From Aureimonas altamirensis (GTDB lineage Bacteria > Pseudomonadota > Alphaproteobacteria > Rhizobiales > Rhizobiaceae), in assembly GCF_023702225.1 (NCBI RefSeq), contig NZ_JAMQCO010000002.1, positions 398,327-462,326 of the forward strand: a DNA stretch of 64,000 nucleotides. Direction: 5' to 3'. Positions 28,915-39,590 of the stretch are shown in pieces; position 1 is the first letter of the stretch; each line of letters opens with the position of its first letter. A program made the translations under genes and the position numbers. The notes under the pieces were generated by a model. The model saw nothing but the letters and a program-made list of their open reading frames with translations. It was not told the DNA's origin and searched no databases.

Positions 28915-31365
28915 ATGACAGCGAGGGGGACCTCGCGCCGCACTGGGACTGGGGGACAGTCGTTTGTGAAAGGCGTGCTACTGGCGGGCGCGGCCCTGTG
29001 TGCGATGACCGCACATGGCGGTTTGGCGTTTGCGCAGGAATCGCTGGGCGGGCTCGGCGTCAACGTGAACGTCAACGAGGGCGACCAGCTCTTCCTCGAG
29101 GCGGACACCGTCTCCTACGACAGCGACACCGCAACCGTCACGGCCTCCGGCGGCGTCCAGATCGACTATGGGCAATACAAGCTCGTCGCGCGGCAGATCG
29201 TCTACGACCAGAACCTGAAGCGACTGGTCGCAGCGGGCGATGTGGAACTGGTGGAGCCAGGCGGCAACCGCATCTATGCGGACGCGCTCGACGTCACGGA
29301 CGACTTTGCCGACGGATTCATCAAGGCCCTGCGCATCGAGACGCCCGAGAATACCCGGCTTGCCGCGGCGGAGGCCGTGCGCGAGAACAGCTCGGTCACC
29401 ACTTTCGAGCGCGGCGTCTACACGGCCTGCGAAGCCTGCCGCGAGAATCCGGATAGGCCGCCCTTGTGGCAGGTGAAGGCGCGCCGCATCGTCTGGGACC
29501 AGCAGGAGCAGATCATCCGCTATTACGGTGCGCGCTTCGAACTGTTCGGCGCGCCCCTCGCCTACCTGCCGTATTTCGCGACGCCCGATCCGACGGTCAA
29601 GCGGCGCAGCGGCTTCCTGGCGCCATCCTTCGTCCAGTCCGACAAGACCGGCTTCGGACTCCGGGTGCCTTATTTCCTGGCCCTGTCCGACAGCTACGAC
29701 GCCACGGTGGCCGGCACCTACTATTCCAAGCAGGGGTTCCTCGGCGAGGTCGAGTATCGCCAGGCCTTCGAGAACGGATATTTCACGCTGCAGGCTGCCG
29801 GCATCTCGCAGAACAAACCCGAAGAGTTCGACGATTTCTGGTCCGACGGCATCAACTTCCGCGAGGACGTCCCGCCGGAAAACCGGGGAATGATCGGCAC
29901 CACGGGCCGGTTCGCCATCAACGAACGATGGACCTTCGGTTGGGACGCCCTGCTGCAGACCGATCCCAACTTCTCCGAAGTCTACAGCATCGACAATTTC
30001 AACGAGGTCTACCGGTCGTCGGAAATCTACCTGACGGGCCTCGGCACGCAGAGCTTCTTCGACCTGAGGGCCCAGAAGTTCGATGTGCAGACGCAGAACA
30101 CCTTCAACGAGGAGGTGCAGCCCTATGTCCTGCCCTCGCTCGACTACGAGTATATCGCGGAAAACCCCGTCTATGGCGGTCAGCTCCAACTGAACGCCAA
30201 CATCACCAATATCCGGCGCGACGACAGCTTTCCCGCGTCGTTGCTGGTGTGCCGGCCCGGCTTCTACACCGAAGGCGTCTGCGACGGCTCGACGGGCTTC
30301 CCCTACTGGACGGACACGTTCCGCCGGAACGCACTGGAGGGGGACTACTCGCGCGGGACTGTGGAAGCCAACTGGAAGCGCGATTTCATCACCGACGCCG
30401 GGCTTGTGCTGACCCCGTCGGCCAATGTACGGGGCGACGTCTATCGCGCGGACATGCGCGCCGACGGCTTCGACTACGGGACGCTCTATTCCGATCTCGG
30501 CGCCTTCTCGATCGACGAGACGGGCGTTCGCGGAATGGCGACGGCTGCGATCGAGGCGCGTTATCCCTATCTCATCGAGACGGAGCGCACCTCCCACCTG
30601 ATCGAGCCGATCGCACAGCTTCTCGTGAGGCCCGACGCCTCCAAGGCCGGAATGCTGCCCAACGAAGACGCACAGACGCTCGTCTTCAACACGGCGAACC
30701 TCTTCTCGCACGACAAGTTCTCCGGCTACGACCGGATCGAAGGTGGAACGCGCGCCAATGTGGGCGTCCAGTATTCAGGCGTGTTCGGCACCGGCTATTT
30801 CCTCAACGCCGTGGCCGGCCAGTCTTTCCACCTGGCGGGAGAGAACCCCTATGCGCAGGACAATCTTGCGCTGGTGGGCTATGATTCGGGGTTGGAAACC
30901 GACCGTTCGGACTATGTCGCGGGCGTTGCCCTGACCGTGCCGCTGGGCATAACGCTCGGAGCGCAGGGCCGCTTCGACGAAAGCGATCTCGAATTGCGGC
31001 GCACCGATCTTTCCTCCAGCTTCTCCTACGGCAAGGTGGGCGGGTCGGTCATCTATTCGCAGATCGCCGCCCAGCCGGTCTATGGCCTGCCGGTGGACCG
31101 CCAGCAGATCACCACGGCCGCCAGCGTCCAGCTGACGGATTCGATCCGGGCGTTCGGCTCCATCGGCTACGATCTCGAGAACGAGTCGGTCATCTCGCGC
31201 AGCTTCGGCGTCGGCTATGCCGACGAGTGCTTCAGCCTCATCGCGCAGTATCAGAGCACCGACGATCGCTATCAGCTGACATCGTCCGAATCGAAGCTGA
31301 TGGTTACGCTGAGCCTGAGGACGCTGGTCGAAACCGACTTCAATTATGGCCTTGGCGAAGACTGA
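28915..31365 (+). CDS. lptD: LPS assembly outer-membrane protein LptD
   Basis: Outer-membrane translocon of 816 residues that inserts LPS into the outer leaflet with LptE. A signal peptide ends near residue 41 (LAFAQ). The N-terminal OstA-like jellyroll (about 55-170) accepts LPS from the periplasmic bridge. The rest is a beta-barrel with many alternating aromatic strands. Cysteines in EACREN and VCRPGFYTEGVCDG may form the domain-linking disulfides, although their arrangement differs from E. coli. It is followed by surA, its likely assembly chaperone. Confidence 0.95.
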   Translation: MTARGTSRRTGTGGQSFVKGVLLAGAALCAMTAHGGLAFAQESLGGLGVNVNVNEGDQLFLEADTVSYDSDTATVTASGGVQIDYGQYKLVARQIVYDQNLKRLVAAGDVELVEPGGNRIYADALDVTDDFADGFIKALRIETPENTRLAAAEAVRENSSVTTFERGVYTACEACRENPDRPPLWQVKARRIVWDQQEQIIRYYGARFELFGAPLAYLPYFATPDPTVKRRSGFLAPSFVQSDKTGFGLRVPYFLALSDSYDATVAGTYYSKQGFLGEVEYRQAFENGYFTLQAAGISQNKPEEFDDFWSDGINFREDVPPENRGMIGTTGRFAINERWTFGWDALLQTDPNFSEVYSIDNFNEVYRSSEIYLTGLGTQSFFDLRAQKFDVQTQNTFNEEVQPYVLPSLDYEYIAENPVYGGQLQLNANITNIRRDDSFPASLLVCRPGFYTEGVCDGSTGFPYWTDTFRRNALEGDYSRGTVEANWKRDFITDAGLVLTPSANVRGDVYRADMRADGFDYGTLYSDLGAFSIDETGVRGMATAAIEARYPYLIETERTSHLIEPIAQLLVRPDASKAGMLPNEDAQTLVFNTANLFSHDKFSGYDRIEGGTRANVGVQYSGVFGTGYFLNAVAGQSFHLAGENPYAQDNLALVGYDSGLETDRSDYVAGVALTVPLGITLGAQGRFDESDLELRRTDLSSSFSYGKVGGSVIYSQIAAQPVYGLPVDRQQITTAASVQLTDSIRAFGSIGYDLENESVISRSFGVGYADECFSLIAQYQSTDDRYQLTSSESKLMVTLSLRTLVETDFNYGLGED

Positions 31366-31409
31366 GGACACGGGAGCGTGCTCTCGAAAGCGGCTTGACG
31401 ATCATTCTT

Positions 31410-31439
31410 TTGCCAAAGCTGTTTCGTATCGGCCATAAT
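31410..31439 (+). promoter_or_regulatory. Candidate promoter upstream of surA
   Basis: TTGCCA (31410-31415) and CATAAT (31434-31439) are 18 bases apart in the lptD-surA gap. It would let surA-pdxA-rsmA be expressed apart from lptFGD. Tentative. Confidence 0.3.
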
Positions 31440-31487
31440 ACGCTTAGAAAAGCGGCCGAACCGGATGAACGGGAGCCTTAGACATCG

Positions 31488-32417
31488 ATGATCAAGAAGC
31501 GTTTTCTCGCGGGCGCCGCCGTAGCGGCCCTGGCCGCCCTGGGCGCCGTCGGACCGCTTCCGCTTTCCGCAAAGCCGGCGATCGCGGCGACGGAAGTCAA
31601 GGTTGTCGTCAACAGGCAGGCGATCACCTCCTACCAGATCCAGCTTCGGCAGGCCTTCCTGCGGCTGCGGCGCGCACCGGCCAGCGCCGACGCGGCCACG
31701 AAGGAATTGATCGACGAGGCCGTGAAGAAGCAGGAGATACGCCGTCGCGGTATCTCCATTCCGGATAGCGCGGTGGAAGAGGCCTATGCCAACTTCGCGC
31801 GCCAGAACAATCTGTCGATTGCGCAACTGGGACAGCTGTTCGGGCAGGCCGGCTTCTCGGGAGACGCCTTCAAGGACTATATCCGCGTCCAGATGGGCTG
31901 GGGCCAGGCCGTCCGCATGAACGTTCAGCAGACGGAACGCCTGAGCGAGCAGGACGTGGTGCAGCGCATGCTGCAGCAGGGCGGGGAAAAGCCTACCACC
32001 ACGGAGTACACCTTGCAGCAGATCGTCTTCGTGCTGCCGCAGGGCGCCTCGCGGGATCGGCGCACGGCCGAGGCGAATGCGATGCGCCAGCGCTTCCAGA
32101 GCTGCGACAGCGCCTTCCAGCTTGCACGCGGACTGCGCGACGTGACGGTGCGTGATCTCGGCCGCGTCGCGCAGCCGGAGCTGCCCCCCCGCTGGAAGGA
32201 TGAAATCAGCCGGCTTTCGGCCGGCGGCACCACGCGTCCGCAGGTGACGGAGCGCGGCGTCGAATTCATCGCCGTGTGCAACACGCGCCGGATCTCGGAC
32301 GACCATGCGGCGCAGCTCGTCTACCAGGCCAAGGATCTGGAGTCGCTCAGCGCCTCCGAACCCGATGCGGCCCTTCTCAAGAAGCTGCGCGACCAGGCGA
32401 CGATCGTCCGTCGATGA
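31488..32417 (+). CDS. surA: Periplasmic chaperone/peptidyl-prolyl isomerase, SurA-like
   Basis: Exported protein of 309 residues with a signal peptide (residues 1-34, ending AIAATE). The N-terminal part resembles the SurA chaperone core ([33 protein letters not shown]). A single divergent parvulin-like region (about 170-270, with QQIVFVLP) follows. It is shorter than E. coli SurA, which has two parvulin domains. It probably escorts LptD and other barrels across the periplasm. It overlaps pdxA by four bases (ATGA). Confidence 0.87.
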   Translation: MIKKRFLAGAAVAALAALGAVGPLPLSAKPAIAATEVKVVVNRQAITSYQIQLRQAFLRLRRAPASADAATKELIDEAVKKQEIRRRGISIPDSAVEEAYANFARQNNLSIAQLGQLFGQAGFSGDAFKDYIRVQMGWGQAVRMNVQQTERLSEQDVVQRMLQQGGEKPTTTEYTLQQIVFVLPQGASRDRRTAEANAMRQRFQSCDSAFQLARGLRDVTVRDLGRVAQPELPPRWKDEISRLSAGGTTRPQVTERGVEFIAVCNTRRISDDHAAQLVYQAKDLESLSASEPDAALLKKLRDQATIVRR

Positions 32418-33454
32418 CGTCGCCATCCGTGGCGGGGCTGCCCCTGGCCGTCTCGGTGGGGGAGCCGTCCGGAATCGGGCCGGATCTTGTCCTGACATGT
32501 CACCGGGACAGGGCGCTGTTCAACCTCGCGCCCTTCTTCACGGTTGCAGACCCGGGCATGCTCGAAAGCCGCGCGGAGCGGCTGGGGATCGACCTTTCCG
32601 TAGCCGTCATCGAGCGGCCGGAAGATGCGGTCGCCGCCTTTCCTTCTGCCCTGCCCGTGCTGCCTCTTCAGAACAGACATGAGGACGAGCCGGGCGCGAC
32701 GAACCCGGCCAACGCCGCCGGCACGATCGAATCCATCGAGCGGGCAACCCGGTACACGCTCGAGGGCCGGGCCGTGGCCCTGGTAACGGCGCCCATCGAG
32801 AAAAAGACCCTCTACGACGCGGGCTTCGACCACCCGGGGCATACCGAGTTTCTGGCCGCGCTGTGCCAGCGCCATAGCGGCCATAGCATTCAACCCGTGA
32901 TGCTGTTGACCGGGCCGGAGCTGTCGAGCGTACCGGTGACCATCCATATTCCGCTGAGCGAGGTGCCCAGGGCCTTGACGACGGAGCTCGTCGTCGCCAC
33001 CGGGCGCATCGTCGCGCGGCACCTGAAGCGCGATTTCGGCATTGCCCAACCGCGCCTGGCCGTCGCCGGGCTGAACCCCCATGCCGGCGAGCAGGGCGCG
33101 ATGGGCCGCGAGGACATCGAGATCGTGGCCCCGGCCATCGAGCGCCTGCGCCGGGACGGTATCACGGTCCACGGGCCGCTCCCCGCAGACACGATGTTCC
33201 ATGCGCAGGCGCGCAGCACCTACGACGTGGCGCTCTGCATGTATCACGATCAAGCGCTCATCCCGGTGAAGACGCTGGGTTTCGACGAGTCGGTCAACGT
33301 CACACTCGGCCTTCCGATCATCCGTACATCGCCGGATCACGGAACGGCGGCGGCCATCGCGGGTACCGGGAAGGCGCGCGCCGCCAGCTTCATCGCCGCG
33401 CTGACACTGGCAAGCCGCATGGCATCCATTCGTGCGGGCAGCGGCGACGCATGA
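32414..33454 (+). CDS. pdxA: 4-hydroxythreonine-4-phosphate dehydrogenase
   Basis: Vitamin B6 enzyme of 346 residues that oxidises 4-phosphohydroxy-threonine using NAD. The start segment [11 protein letters not shown] and the metal-binding histidines in [16 protein letters not shown] and [12 protein letters not shown] are visible, followed by TSPDHGTA. Four-base overlaps with surA and rsmA (ATGA on both sides) make it part of one operon, the same surA-pdxA-rsmA order seen in E. coli. Confidence 0.97.
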   Translation: MTSPSVAGLPLAVSVGEPSGIGPDLVLTCHRDRALFNLAPFFTVADPGMLESRAERLGIDLSVAVIERPEDAVAAFPSALPVLPLQNRHEDEPGATNPANAAGTIESIERATRYTLEGRAVALVTAPIEKKTLYDAGFDHPGHTEFLAALCQRHSGHSIQPVMLLTGPELSSVPVTIHIPLSEVPRALTTELVVATGRIVARHLKRDFGIAQPRLAVAGLNPHAGEQGAMGREDIEIVAPAIERLRRDGITVHGPLPADTMFHAQARSTYDVALCMYHDQALIPVKTLGFDESVNVTLGLPIIRTSPDHGTAAAIAGTGKARAASFIAALTLASRMASIRAGSGDA

Positions 33455-34290
33455 GCCGTATCGACACACTGCCCCCTCTGCGCGAGGTTCTGGCCAGCCA
33501 CGGCCTGGAGCCACGCAAGGCCTTGGGGCAGAACTTCCTTCTCGACCTCAATCTGACGGCGCGCATCGCGCGGCAGGCAAAACCCCTGGCCGATGCCACG
33601 ATCGTCGAGATCGGGCCGGGGCCCGGCGGCCTGACCCGTGCGCTCCTGGCCGAAGGCGCGGCGCATGTGATCGCGGTGGAAAAGGACGAGCGCTGCCTTC
33701 CCGCCTTGCAGGCCATCGCGGAGGCCTATCCGGGCCGACTGACCGTCGTACCGGGCGACGCACTGCAGGTGGACCTGCCGGCGCTGGCCGGGAGCCCGTT
33801 CAAGGTCGTTGCGAACCTGCCTTACAATGTCGGAACGCAGATCCTGCTGAATCTGGTGACGACCGACGCGTGGCCGCCACCCTGGACCTCCCTGACACTG
33901 ATGTTCCAGCGTGAGGTTGCCCAACGCATCGTGGCCCGTGAGAACGACGATCATTATGGCCGTCTCGGCGTTCTGTGCGGCTGGCGCACCGAGGCGGAGA
34001 TCCTGTTCGACGTATCGCCGCAGGCCTTCACCCCGCCGCCCAAGGTCACCTCTTCGATCGTGCAGATCACGCCGCGAACAAAGCCTTTGCCCGTCGACCT
34101 GTCGCAACTCGAAAAGATAACCGCGCTTGCCTTCGGACAGCGCAGAAAGATGCTGCGCCAGAGCCTGAAAGCGGCCGGCGGGGAAAAACTTCTCGACCGG
34201 GCCGGAATCGATCCCCAGCGCCGGGCAGAGACCTTGAGTGTCGAGGAATTCGTCCATCTGGCCAATCTGGCCCAGGACCGTGAAATCTGA
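33451..34290 (+). CDS. rsmA: 16S rRNA dimethyladenosine transferase
   Basis: Methyltransferase of 279 residues that dimethylates two adjacent adenines near the 3' end of 16S rRNA. It shows LGQNFLLD, the SAM-binding [11 protein letters not shown], the NLPYNVGTQ catalytic motif and the C-terminal [11 protein letters not shown]. It overlaps the pdxA stop (ATGA) and converges with gmk, 13 bases away. Confidence 0.97.
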   Translation: MSRIDTLPPLREVLASHGLEPRKALGQNFLLDLNLTARIARQAKPLADATIVEIGPGPGGLTRALLAEGAAHVIAVEKDERCLPALQAIAEAYPGRLTVVPGDALQVDLPALAGSPFKVVANLPYNVGTQILLNLVTTDAWPPPWTSLTLMFQREVAQRIVARENDDHYGRLGVLCGWRTEAEILFDVSPQAFTPPPKVTSSIVQITPRTKPLPVDLSQLEKITALAFGQRRKMLRQSLKAAGGEKLLDRAGIDPQRRAETLSVEEFVHLANLAQDREI

Positions 34291-34303
34291 CAGGTTCCGG
34301 CGG

Positions 34304-34981
34304 TCAGCCGTCCATCAGCTTGTCGGCTTCTTCCAGCAACGCCGCCGTGAAATCGAACAGCCCGGGCCGCCGGTCCCGCCGCAGGCGCTCGGCATTGACG
34401 ATCGACAACACCGCCGCGAAGGCCCGGTCCAGATCGTCATTGATGACGACATACTCATAGTCGCGCCAGCGCTCGATCTCGACCTTCGCGTTCCGAAGGC
34501 GCATCTGGATCGTCTCGGCGGAATCCTCGGCGCGGCGGTTCAGGCGCGAGCGCAACTCCGCCATGGAGGGCGGCAGGATGAAGATGGAGACGATATCCGT
34601 CTTGGCCTGCTCCTGCAGTTGCCGCGCACCCTGCCAGTCGATGTCGAAAAGCATGTCGCGCCCTTCCCGCATCGCCTTTTCGGCGGCGTCCCGGGGCGTC
34701 CCGTAGAGATTGCCGTGGACCTCGGCCCATTCCAGCAGGGCATCGCCCGTCTGCAGGCGGATGAATTCCTCGCGGCTGATGAAGTGATAATGGACGCCGT
34801 CGATTTCGCTGGCGCGGCGCGTCCGAGTGGTAACGCTGACCGACAGGGAAAAGCGCGAATCCTGCTCCAGCAGGTTCCGCGCGATCGTGGACTTCCCCGC
34901 TCCGGATGGAGAGGAGATGACGAGCATCAATCCACGCCGCGCGATGGGCAATGGGGATTCGGTGTCGATCAACGGCCTCAT
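34304..34981 (-). CDS. gmk: Guanylate kinase
   Basis: Enzyme of 225 residues that phosphorylates GMP to GDP. The P-loop [10 protein letters not shown] is at about residues 23-32, followed by SVTTRTRR and the GMP-binding YHFISREEF region. The ATG overlaps the yicC stop by four bases (ATGA). An in-frame ATG at residue 19 would remove only a short tail. Confidence 0.96.
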   Translation of the reverse strand: MRPLIDTESPLPIARRGLMLVISSPSGAGKSTIARNLLEQDSRFSLSVSVTTRTRRASEIDGVHYHFISREEFIRLQTGDALLEWAEVHGNLYGTPRDAAEKAMREGRDMLFDIDWQGARQLQEQAKTDIVSIFILPPSMAELRSRLNRRAEDSAETIQMRLRNAKVEIERWRDYEYVVINDDLDRAFAAVLSIVNAERLRRDRRPGLFDFTAALLEEADKLMDG

Positions 34982-35868
34982 TCGATGTTTTGAACCTGCT
35001 CCCTGAATTGGTCCACCACGACCTTCAACTGCAATCCGATGGCAGTCAGCGAGGCCGCATTCGATTTCGCGCAGAGCGTATTCGATTCCCGGTTAAATTC
35101 CTGTGATAGAAAATCCAGGCGACGTCCGATTGCGCCACCTTCGGACAAAAGGGCCCTCGCCGCGGCAATATGCGCATGCAGCCTGTCGAGTTCCTCGCGG
35201 ATGTCGGCGCGCGTCGTCAGAAGGGCGGCCTCCTGCGCCAGCCTCCCCTCATCCACAACCGCCGTCGCTGACAGGAGCGCCTCCACCTGGCCGCGAAGCC
35301 GCGAACGGATGGCGTCCACGGTTCGGGCCGGGTCTGCCTCCGCGGCCGCTGCAAGCCCTGCCATCTCATCGAGGCGACGAACCAGAACCGAAGCGATCTC
35401 GGCGCCTTCGGCAGCCCGGGCGGACGCCAGATCCTCCAGGGCGCGATCCAGCGTATCGAGCGCCGCAGACGCCAGCTCCGCTTCGGCATCGAGCGCCTCG
35501 TCGGGGGTGGAGTCGAGAACGCCCTTCAGGGCCAGAAGTCCGTCGGCGGTGGGCGGCGAGGCATGCCCCTCGGTGACGAGCCATCGCGCTTCCGCAACGT
35601 AGGCCAAAAGCGCCTGGCGATTGATCGCGCGCTGCGGAGGCGAGGCGCCGCGTTGCACCTGCAGCGACATCTGGACATTGCCCCTCGTCAGGCGGGAAGC
35701 AGGCTTGCGGCGCGCATCGAATTCCAGGCTTTCCAGCCCTGTGGGAAGACGAAGGCGAACATCGAGACCCTTGCCGTTCACGGACCGCAGTTCCCAGACG
35801 ATACGCCAGTCACCATGGTTCGCCTCGGCACGGGCAAAGCCCGTCATGCTGGCAACGGGCTTGCCCAT
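34978..35868 (-). CDS. YicC-family endoribonuclease
   Basis: YicC-like protein of 296 residues. The N-terminal YicC_N domain begins MTGFARAE and continues through [15 protein letters not shown]. The C-terminal DUF1732 domain includes [22 protein letters not shown]. Family members have been linked to RNA cleavage and stationary-phase stress. It lies 12 bases after mltG and overlaps gmk, an order conserved in rhizobia. Confidence 0.93.
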   Translation of the reverse strand: MGKPVASMTGFARAEANHGDWRIVWELRSVNGKGLDVRLRLPTGLESLEFDARRKPASRLTRGNVQMSLQVQRGASPPQRAINRQALLAYVAEARWLVTEGHASPPTADGLLALKGVLDSTPDEALDAEAELASAALDTLDRALEDLASARAAEGAEIASVLVRRLDEMAGLAAAAEADPARTVDAIRSRLRGQVEALLSATAVVDEGRLAQEAALLTTRADIREELDRLHAHIAAARALLSEGGAIGRRLDFLSQEFNRESNTLCAKSNAASLTAIGLQLKVVVDQFREQVQNIE

Positions 35869-35880
35869 CTCGTGCCTTCC

Positions 35881-36996
35881 CTACTCGACCAGATCGGCGT
35901 CCGCGGCGGCGTCTTCGGCCGCAGCGCCCTGCTGGCGCATGAACTCGCGATAGCGTGCGACGTTGCGGTTGTGGTCCGCCAATGTCCGGGCAAAGGCATG
36001 GCCGCCGCTTCCGTCGGCGACGAAATACAGATCGTCCGCGTCGAGCGGATGAGCCACGGCCTCCAGGGCGGCGCGGCCGGGATTGGCGATCGGGCCCGGC
36101 GGCAAACCGTTGATCACGTAGGTGTTGTAAGGGGTGTTGCTCTGGATGTGGGAGCGGCGCAACGGCTCTCCGGACGGTTTACCCGCGCCACCCCAGATGC
36201 CGTAGATGAATGTCGGATCCGACTGCAGCCGCATGCCCTGGCGCAGGCGGTTGATGAACACGGAAGCCACGTGCGGGCGCTCCGCGTCGACGCCCGTTTC
36301 CCGCTCGACGATGGAAGCCAGGGTTACGAATTCCTCGATCGTGTCGACGGGAAGACCCTCCTGACGCCCCTCCCAAATCTCGTTGACGAGCCGCTCCTGT
36401 GCCGCCGACATCTGCGAGACGATGTCGCTGCGGCTGGCCCCGCGCGTGAACGTGTAGGTTTCGGGAAGCAGGGTGCCCTCACCCGGCATCGGCGGCAGGT
36501 TGCCGACCAGCGTGTCGTCGGCCTCGAGGCGGGCATAGATTTGCGCCACCGTCCAGCCTTCGGGGATCGTCACCGAATGCATGATGGACCGGCCCGTCTC
36601 CAGCTTTTCCATCACGCCGCGCATCGAGGTGCCCGGCGCGAATGCGTATTCGCCGGCCTTCAACTGCGATGCCGCGCCGGAGAAACGAACGCCGGCCTGG
36701 AAGATCAGCGCGTTGGAGACGACGCCGGCCGACTGGAGCGAGTCCGAGATGCTCGAAAGCCCGCCACCGCGCGGTACCATGACGACCTTCTCCTCGGTCA
36801 GCGGTCCAGCGCGCTCGAACTGGAACTTGCCCCAGTAGAACAGCGCCGCGCCGCCGATCACCGTGATGACGGCCAGGCTCAGGCAGAAATTCAGGAAGAC
36901 GACGACCGCCCCGCGCGAGCGTTTGGAGCGGCCCTTCAGGCCGCGTCTGGCGTCGACAGAATCGTTCGGCGTGCCGCCCTTCGTCACATCGCTCAC
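35881..36996 (-). CDS. mltG: Endolytic peptidoglycan transglycosylase
   Basis: Inner-membrane lytic transglycosylase of 371 residues (YceG family) that releases or ends growing glycan strands. A cytoplasmic basic tail is followed by one membrane helix (about 31-55). The periplasmic domain has a LysM-like N-terminal part and the catalytic Glu231 in ASIVERETG. SDPTFIYG and SPYNTY-like SNTPYNTY are further family motifs. The acidic C-terminal tail is rich in Ala and Asp. Confidence 0.95.
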   Translation of the reverse strand: MSDVTKGGTPNDSVDARRGLKGRSKRSRGAVVVFLNFCLSLAVITVIGGAALFYWGKFQFERAGPLTEEKVVMVPRGGGLSSISDSLQSAGVVSNALIFQAGVRFSGAASQLKAGEYAFAPGTSMRGVMEKLETGRSIMHSVTIPEGWTVAQIYARLEADDTLVGNLPPMPGEGTLLPETYTFTRGASRSDIVSQMSAAQERLVNEIWEGRQEGLPVDTIEEFVTLASIVERETGVDAERPHVASVFINRLRQGMRLQSDPTFIYGIWGGAGKPSGEPLRRSHIQSNTPYNTYVINGLPPGPIANPGRAALEAVAHPLDADDLYFVADGSGGHAFARTLADHNRNVARYREFMRQQGAAAEDAAADADLVE

Positions 36997-37120
36997 GGAA
37001 TACAGGCCCTCGGGTCGGTGATTGCGGAGATGCGGTCGGTGCTACATCGCCAATATGGCAAAAGACGGATGACGGAAAGGCGCTACACCCGAGGGTTGCG
37101 CCACTTCCGGGTGGTCCGGC

Positions 37121-38383
37121 TCAGTCGGTAACGCGCTGCAGGACGAGCGTCGCGTTCGTGCCGCCGAATCCGAACGAGTTCGACAGGGCGACATCGATCT
37201 TCCGCTCGCGCTTCACATGCGGAACGAGGTCTATCCTGGTTTCGACGGCAGGCGTATCGAGGTTCAAGGTCGGGGGCGCGACATTGTCACGAATGGCCAG
37301 CGTGGCGAAGATGGCCTCGACGGCGCCGGCCGCGCCCAGCAGATGCCCGATCGACGACTTCGTCGACGACATGGACACGTTGGGCGCATGGTCGCCCAGC
37401 ACGCGCTCGACGGCCGCGAGCTCGATCGTGTCGGCCATCGTGGAGGTGCCGTGCGAGTTGATGTAATCGATCGCGGACGGCTCCAGCCCGGCCCGCTTCA
37501 GCGCAGCGCGCATGCAGCGCTCTGCCCCTTCGCCGTTCTCGGAGGGTGCCGTGATGTGATACGCATCGCCGGAAAGGCCGTATCCGACCACTTCGGCGTA
37601 GATCTTGGCGCCGCGCGCCTTGGCATGCTCGTACTCTTCGAGCACCACGATCCCGGCGCCTTCGCCCATCACGAAACCGTCGCGGTCCGAATCATAGGGC
37701 CGCGACGCCTTGGTGGGTTCGTCGTTCCGGTCCGTCGAGAGTGCCTTGCAGGCCGCGAAGCCCGCCAGGGCGATGCGGCAGACGGGGGATTCGGTGCCGC
37801 CGGCAACCATGACGTCAGCATCGTCCAGGGCAATCAGCCGGGCGGCGTCGCCGATGGCGTGCGCGCCGGTCGAGCAGGCGGTGACGACGGAGTGGTTCGG
37901 GCCGCGCAGGTGGTGGCGGATCGACACATGGCCCGACGCCAGATTGATCAGGCGGCCGGGAATGAAAAACGGTGATATCCGGCGCGGGCCCTTGTCGCGC
38001 AGCGTGTAGCCGGCCTCGACGATGCCTTCCAGGCCGCCGATGCCCGAGCCAATGAGAACGCCGGTGCGGACCTGATCTTCGTCGGATTGCGGAGCCCAGT
38101 CGGCGTCCTTCAACGCCTCGTCCGCCGCCGCGACGGCATAGACGATGAAGGGGTCCACCTTGCGCTGTTCCTTGGGCTCCATCACCAGGTCGGCGTTAAA
38201 GGTGCCCTCGCTGCCGTCGCCCAGGGGAATCTGGCAGGCGATCTGGCAGGCCAGATCGTCGACTTCGAAGCTCGTGACCCGGCCTGCGCCGCTCTTGCCC
38301 GCCAGAAGACGGCTCCAGCTTTCCTCAACACCGTTGGCCAAGGGCGAAACCATGCCAAGACCGGTTATGACGACACGCCTCAT
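37121..38383 (-). CDS. fabF: Beta-ketoacyl-[ACP] synthase II
   Basis: Condensing enzyme of 420 residues that extends acyl-ACP with malonyl-ACP. The Cys-His-His triad is complete: Cys170 (VTACSTG), His310 (INSHGTST) and His346 (SSIGHLLGA). I use the ATG at 38383; a GTG directly before it lies too close to the GAAGGG Shine-Dalgarno. It follows acpP by 76 bases and precedes mltG by 124 bases. Confidence 0.97.
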   Translation of the reverse strand: MRRVVITGLGMVSPLANGVEESWSRLLAGKSGAGRVTSFEVDDLACQIACQIPLGDGSEGTFNADLVMEPKEQRKVDPFIVYAVAAADEALKDADWAPQSDEDQVRTGVLIGSGIGGLEGIVEAGYTLRDKGPRRISPFFIPGRLINLASGHVSIRHHLRGPNHSVVTACSTGAHAIGDAARLIALDDADVMVAGGTESPVCRIALAGFAACKALSTDRNDEPTKASRPYDSDRDGFVMGEGAGIVVLEEYEHAKARGAKIYAEVVGYGLSGDAYHITAPSENGEGAERCMRAALKRAGLEPSAIDYINSHGTSTMADTIELAAVERVLGDHAPNVSMSSTKSSIGHLLGAAGAVEAIFATLAIRDNVAPPTLNLDTPAVETRIDLVPHVKRERKIDVALSNSFGFGGTNATLVLQRVTD

Positions 38384-38459
38384 CACGTACCCTTCGATAC
38401 AGAATGCCGGCCCGGCGAGCGATCTGGCCCGCCGGAAGCCGATATGGATTGAAAAGAAA

Positions 38460-38696
38460 TCAGCCCTGATTCTTTTCGATGAACTTCACGGCGTCGCCGA
38501 CCGTCAGGATCGTCTCGGCGGCATCGTCCGGGATCTCGACGCCGAACTCTTCCTCGAAAGCCATGACGAGTTCGACCGTGTCCAGGCTGTCGGCGCCGAG
38601 GTCGTCGATGAAGCTGGCGTTCTCGGTCACCTTCTCCTGTTCGACGCCAAGATGTTCGACGACGATCTTCTTCACCCGTTCAGCGGTATCGCTCAT
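38460..38696 (-). CDS. acpP: Acyl carrier protein
   Basis: Acidic carrier of 78 residues that holds growing fatty acyl chains on a phosphopantetheine arm at Ser37 (GADSLDTVE). The start [17 protein letters not shown] is typical and follows AGAGGAT. It has its own candidate promoter, as expected for a very abundant protein. The nearby hairpin after fabG may separate its expression from fabD-fabG. Confidence 0.98.
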   Translation of the reverse strand: MSDTAERVKKIVVEHLGVEQEKVTENASFIDDLGADSLDTVELVMAFEEEFGVEIPDDAAETILTVGDAVKFIEKNQG

Positions 38697-38730
38697 ATTC
38701 AATCCTCTAATGAGATGGGTTTCGCCGTTT

Positions 38731-38759
38731 TCGTTAGACGCCGCCGGACGGTTAATCAA
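38731..38759 (-). promoter_or_regulatory. Candidate acpP promoter
   Basis: On the minus strand, TTGATT (38759-38754) and TAACGA (38736-38731) are exactly 17 bases apart, giving a leader of about 28 bases before the acpP ATG. Confidence 0.5.
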
Positions 38760-38820
38760 GCGGCCTGACTGCGGAGTGCTGGCGTTTTGGCGTCTCCGGG
38801 CCCAAAAAGCTGGGGGCAAC

Positions 38821-38840
38821 CGGGCCGTCGAACCGGCCCG
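38821..38840 (-). terminator. Hairpin between fabG and acpP, possible partial terminator
   Basis: CGGGCCG (38821-38827) pairs with CGGCCCG (38834-38840) with a 6-base loop. On the minus strand a short T5 tract follows about 16 bases later, inside a second small CCC/GGG stem. It may attenuate read-through from fabG. Confidence 0.4.
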
Positions 38841-38850
38841 CGCACCCATA

Positions 38851-39588
38851 TCAGATCATGGCCATTCCGCCATTCACATGAATTGTCTGACCCGTAACAT
38901 AGGCCGCTTCCTCGGAGGCAAGGAAAAGCGTCGCCGTCGCGATGTCCTCGGGCGTACCCATGCGCTTCATGGGGATGGCCCCCATGATCGCGTCCTTCTG
39001 CTTGTCGTTGAGCTTGCCGGTCATGGCGCTCTCGATGAAGCCGGGCGCAATGCAGTTCACCGTCACGTTGCGCGAGGCGATCTCCTGCGCCAGCGACTTC
39101 GAGAAACCGATCATGCCGGCCTTGGCCGCGCAATAATTGGTCTGGCCGGGATTGCCCGTCACGCCCACGATGGAGGTGATGTTGACGATGCGGCCATAGC
39201 GGCGCCGCATCATCTGGTGCGTCAGGCTGCGCGTGAGTCGAAAGGTCGCGGTCAGGTCGACTTCCAGAACGGCGTCCCAGTCCGCGTCGGACATGCGGAC
39301 GAAAAGCCCGTCCCGCGTGATTCCCGCATTGTTGACGAGGATATCGACGCCTTCCATCACCGCGTCCGCGACCTCGCCCAGGCCGGTCTGCCCTTCCCGT
39401 GTGCCGAGATCGGCGGGCAGCACATGGACCCGGTCGCCGAGGTCGCCGGCCAGCTCGTCCAGCTTCTCGCGGCGGGTGCCGTGCAGGCCGACGGTCGCGC
39501 CACGCGCATGCAGAAGGCGGGCGATCGCCTCGCCGATACCGCCGCTGGCGCCCGTCACCAGTGCCTTGCGGCCAGAAAGATCGAACAT
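38851..39588 (-). CDS. fabG: 3-oxoacyl-[ACP] reductase
   Basis: SDR enzyme of 245 residues that reduces beta-ketoacyl-ACP with NADPH. The cofactor motif TGASGGIG is at residues 12-19 and the catalytic residues are Ser139, Tyr152 and Lys156 (NYCAAKAG). The ATG at 39588 is preferred because GGGGGAG lies five bases upstream; a GTG at 39594 overlapping the fabD stop would sit on the Shine-Dalgarno. Confidence 0.97.
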   Translation of the reverse strand: MFDLSGRKALVTGASGGIGEAIARLLHARGATVGLHGTRREKLDELAGDLGDRVHVLPADLGTREGQTGLGEVADAVMEGVDILVNNAGITRDGLFVRMSDADWDAVLEVDLTATFRLTRSLTHQMMRRRYGRIVNITSIVGVTGNPGQTNYCAAKAGMIGFSKSLAQEIASRNVTVNCIAPGFIESAMTGKLNDKQKDAIMGAIPMKRMGTPEDIATATLFLASEEAAYVTGQTIHVNGGMAMI

Positions 39589-39590
39589 CG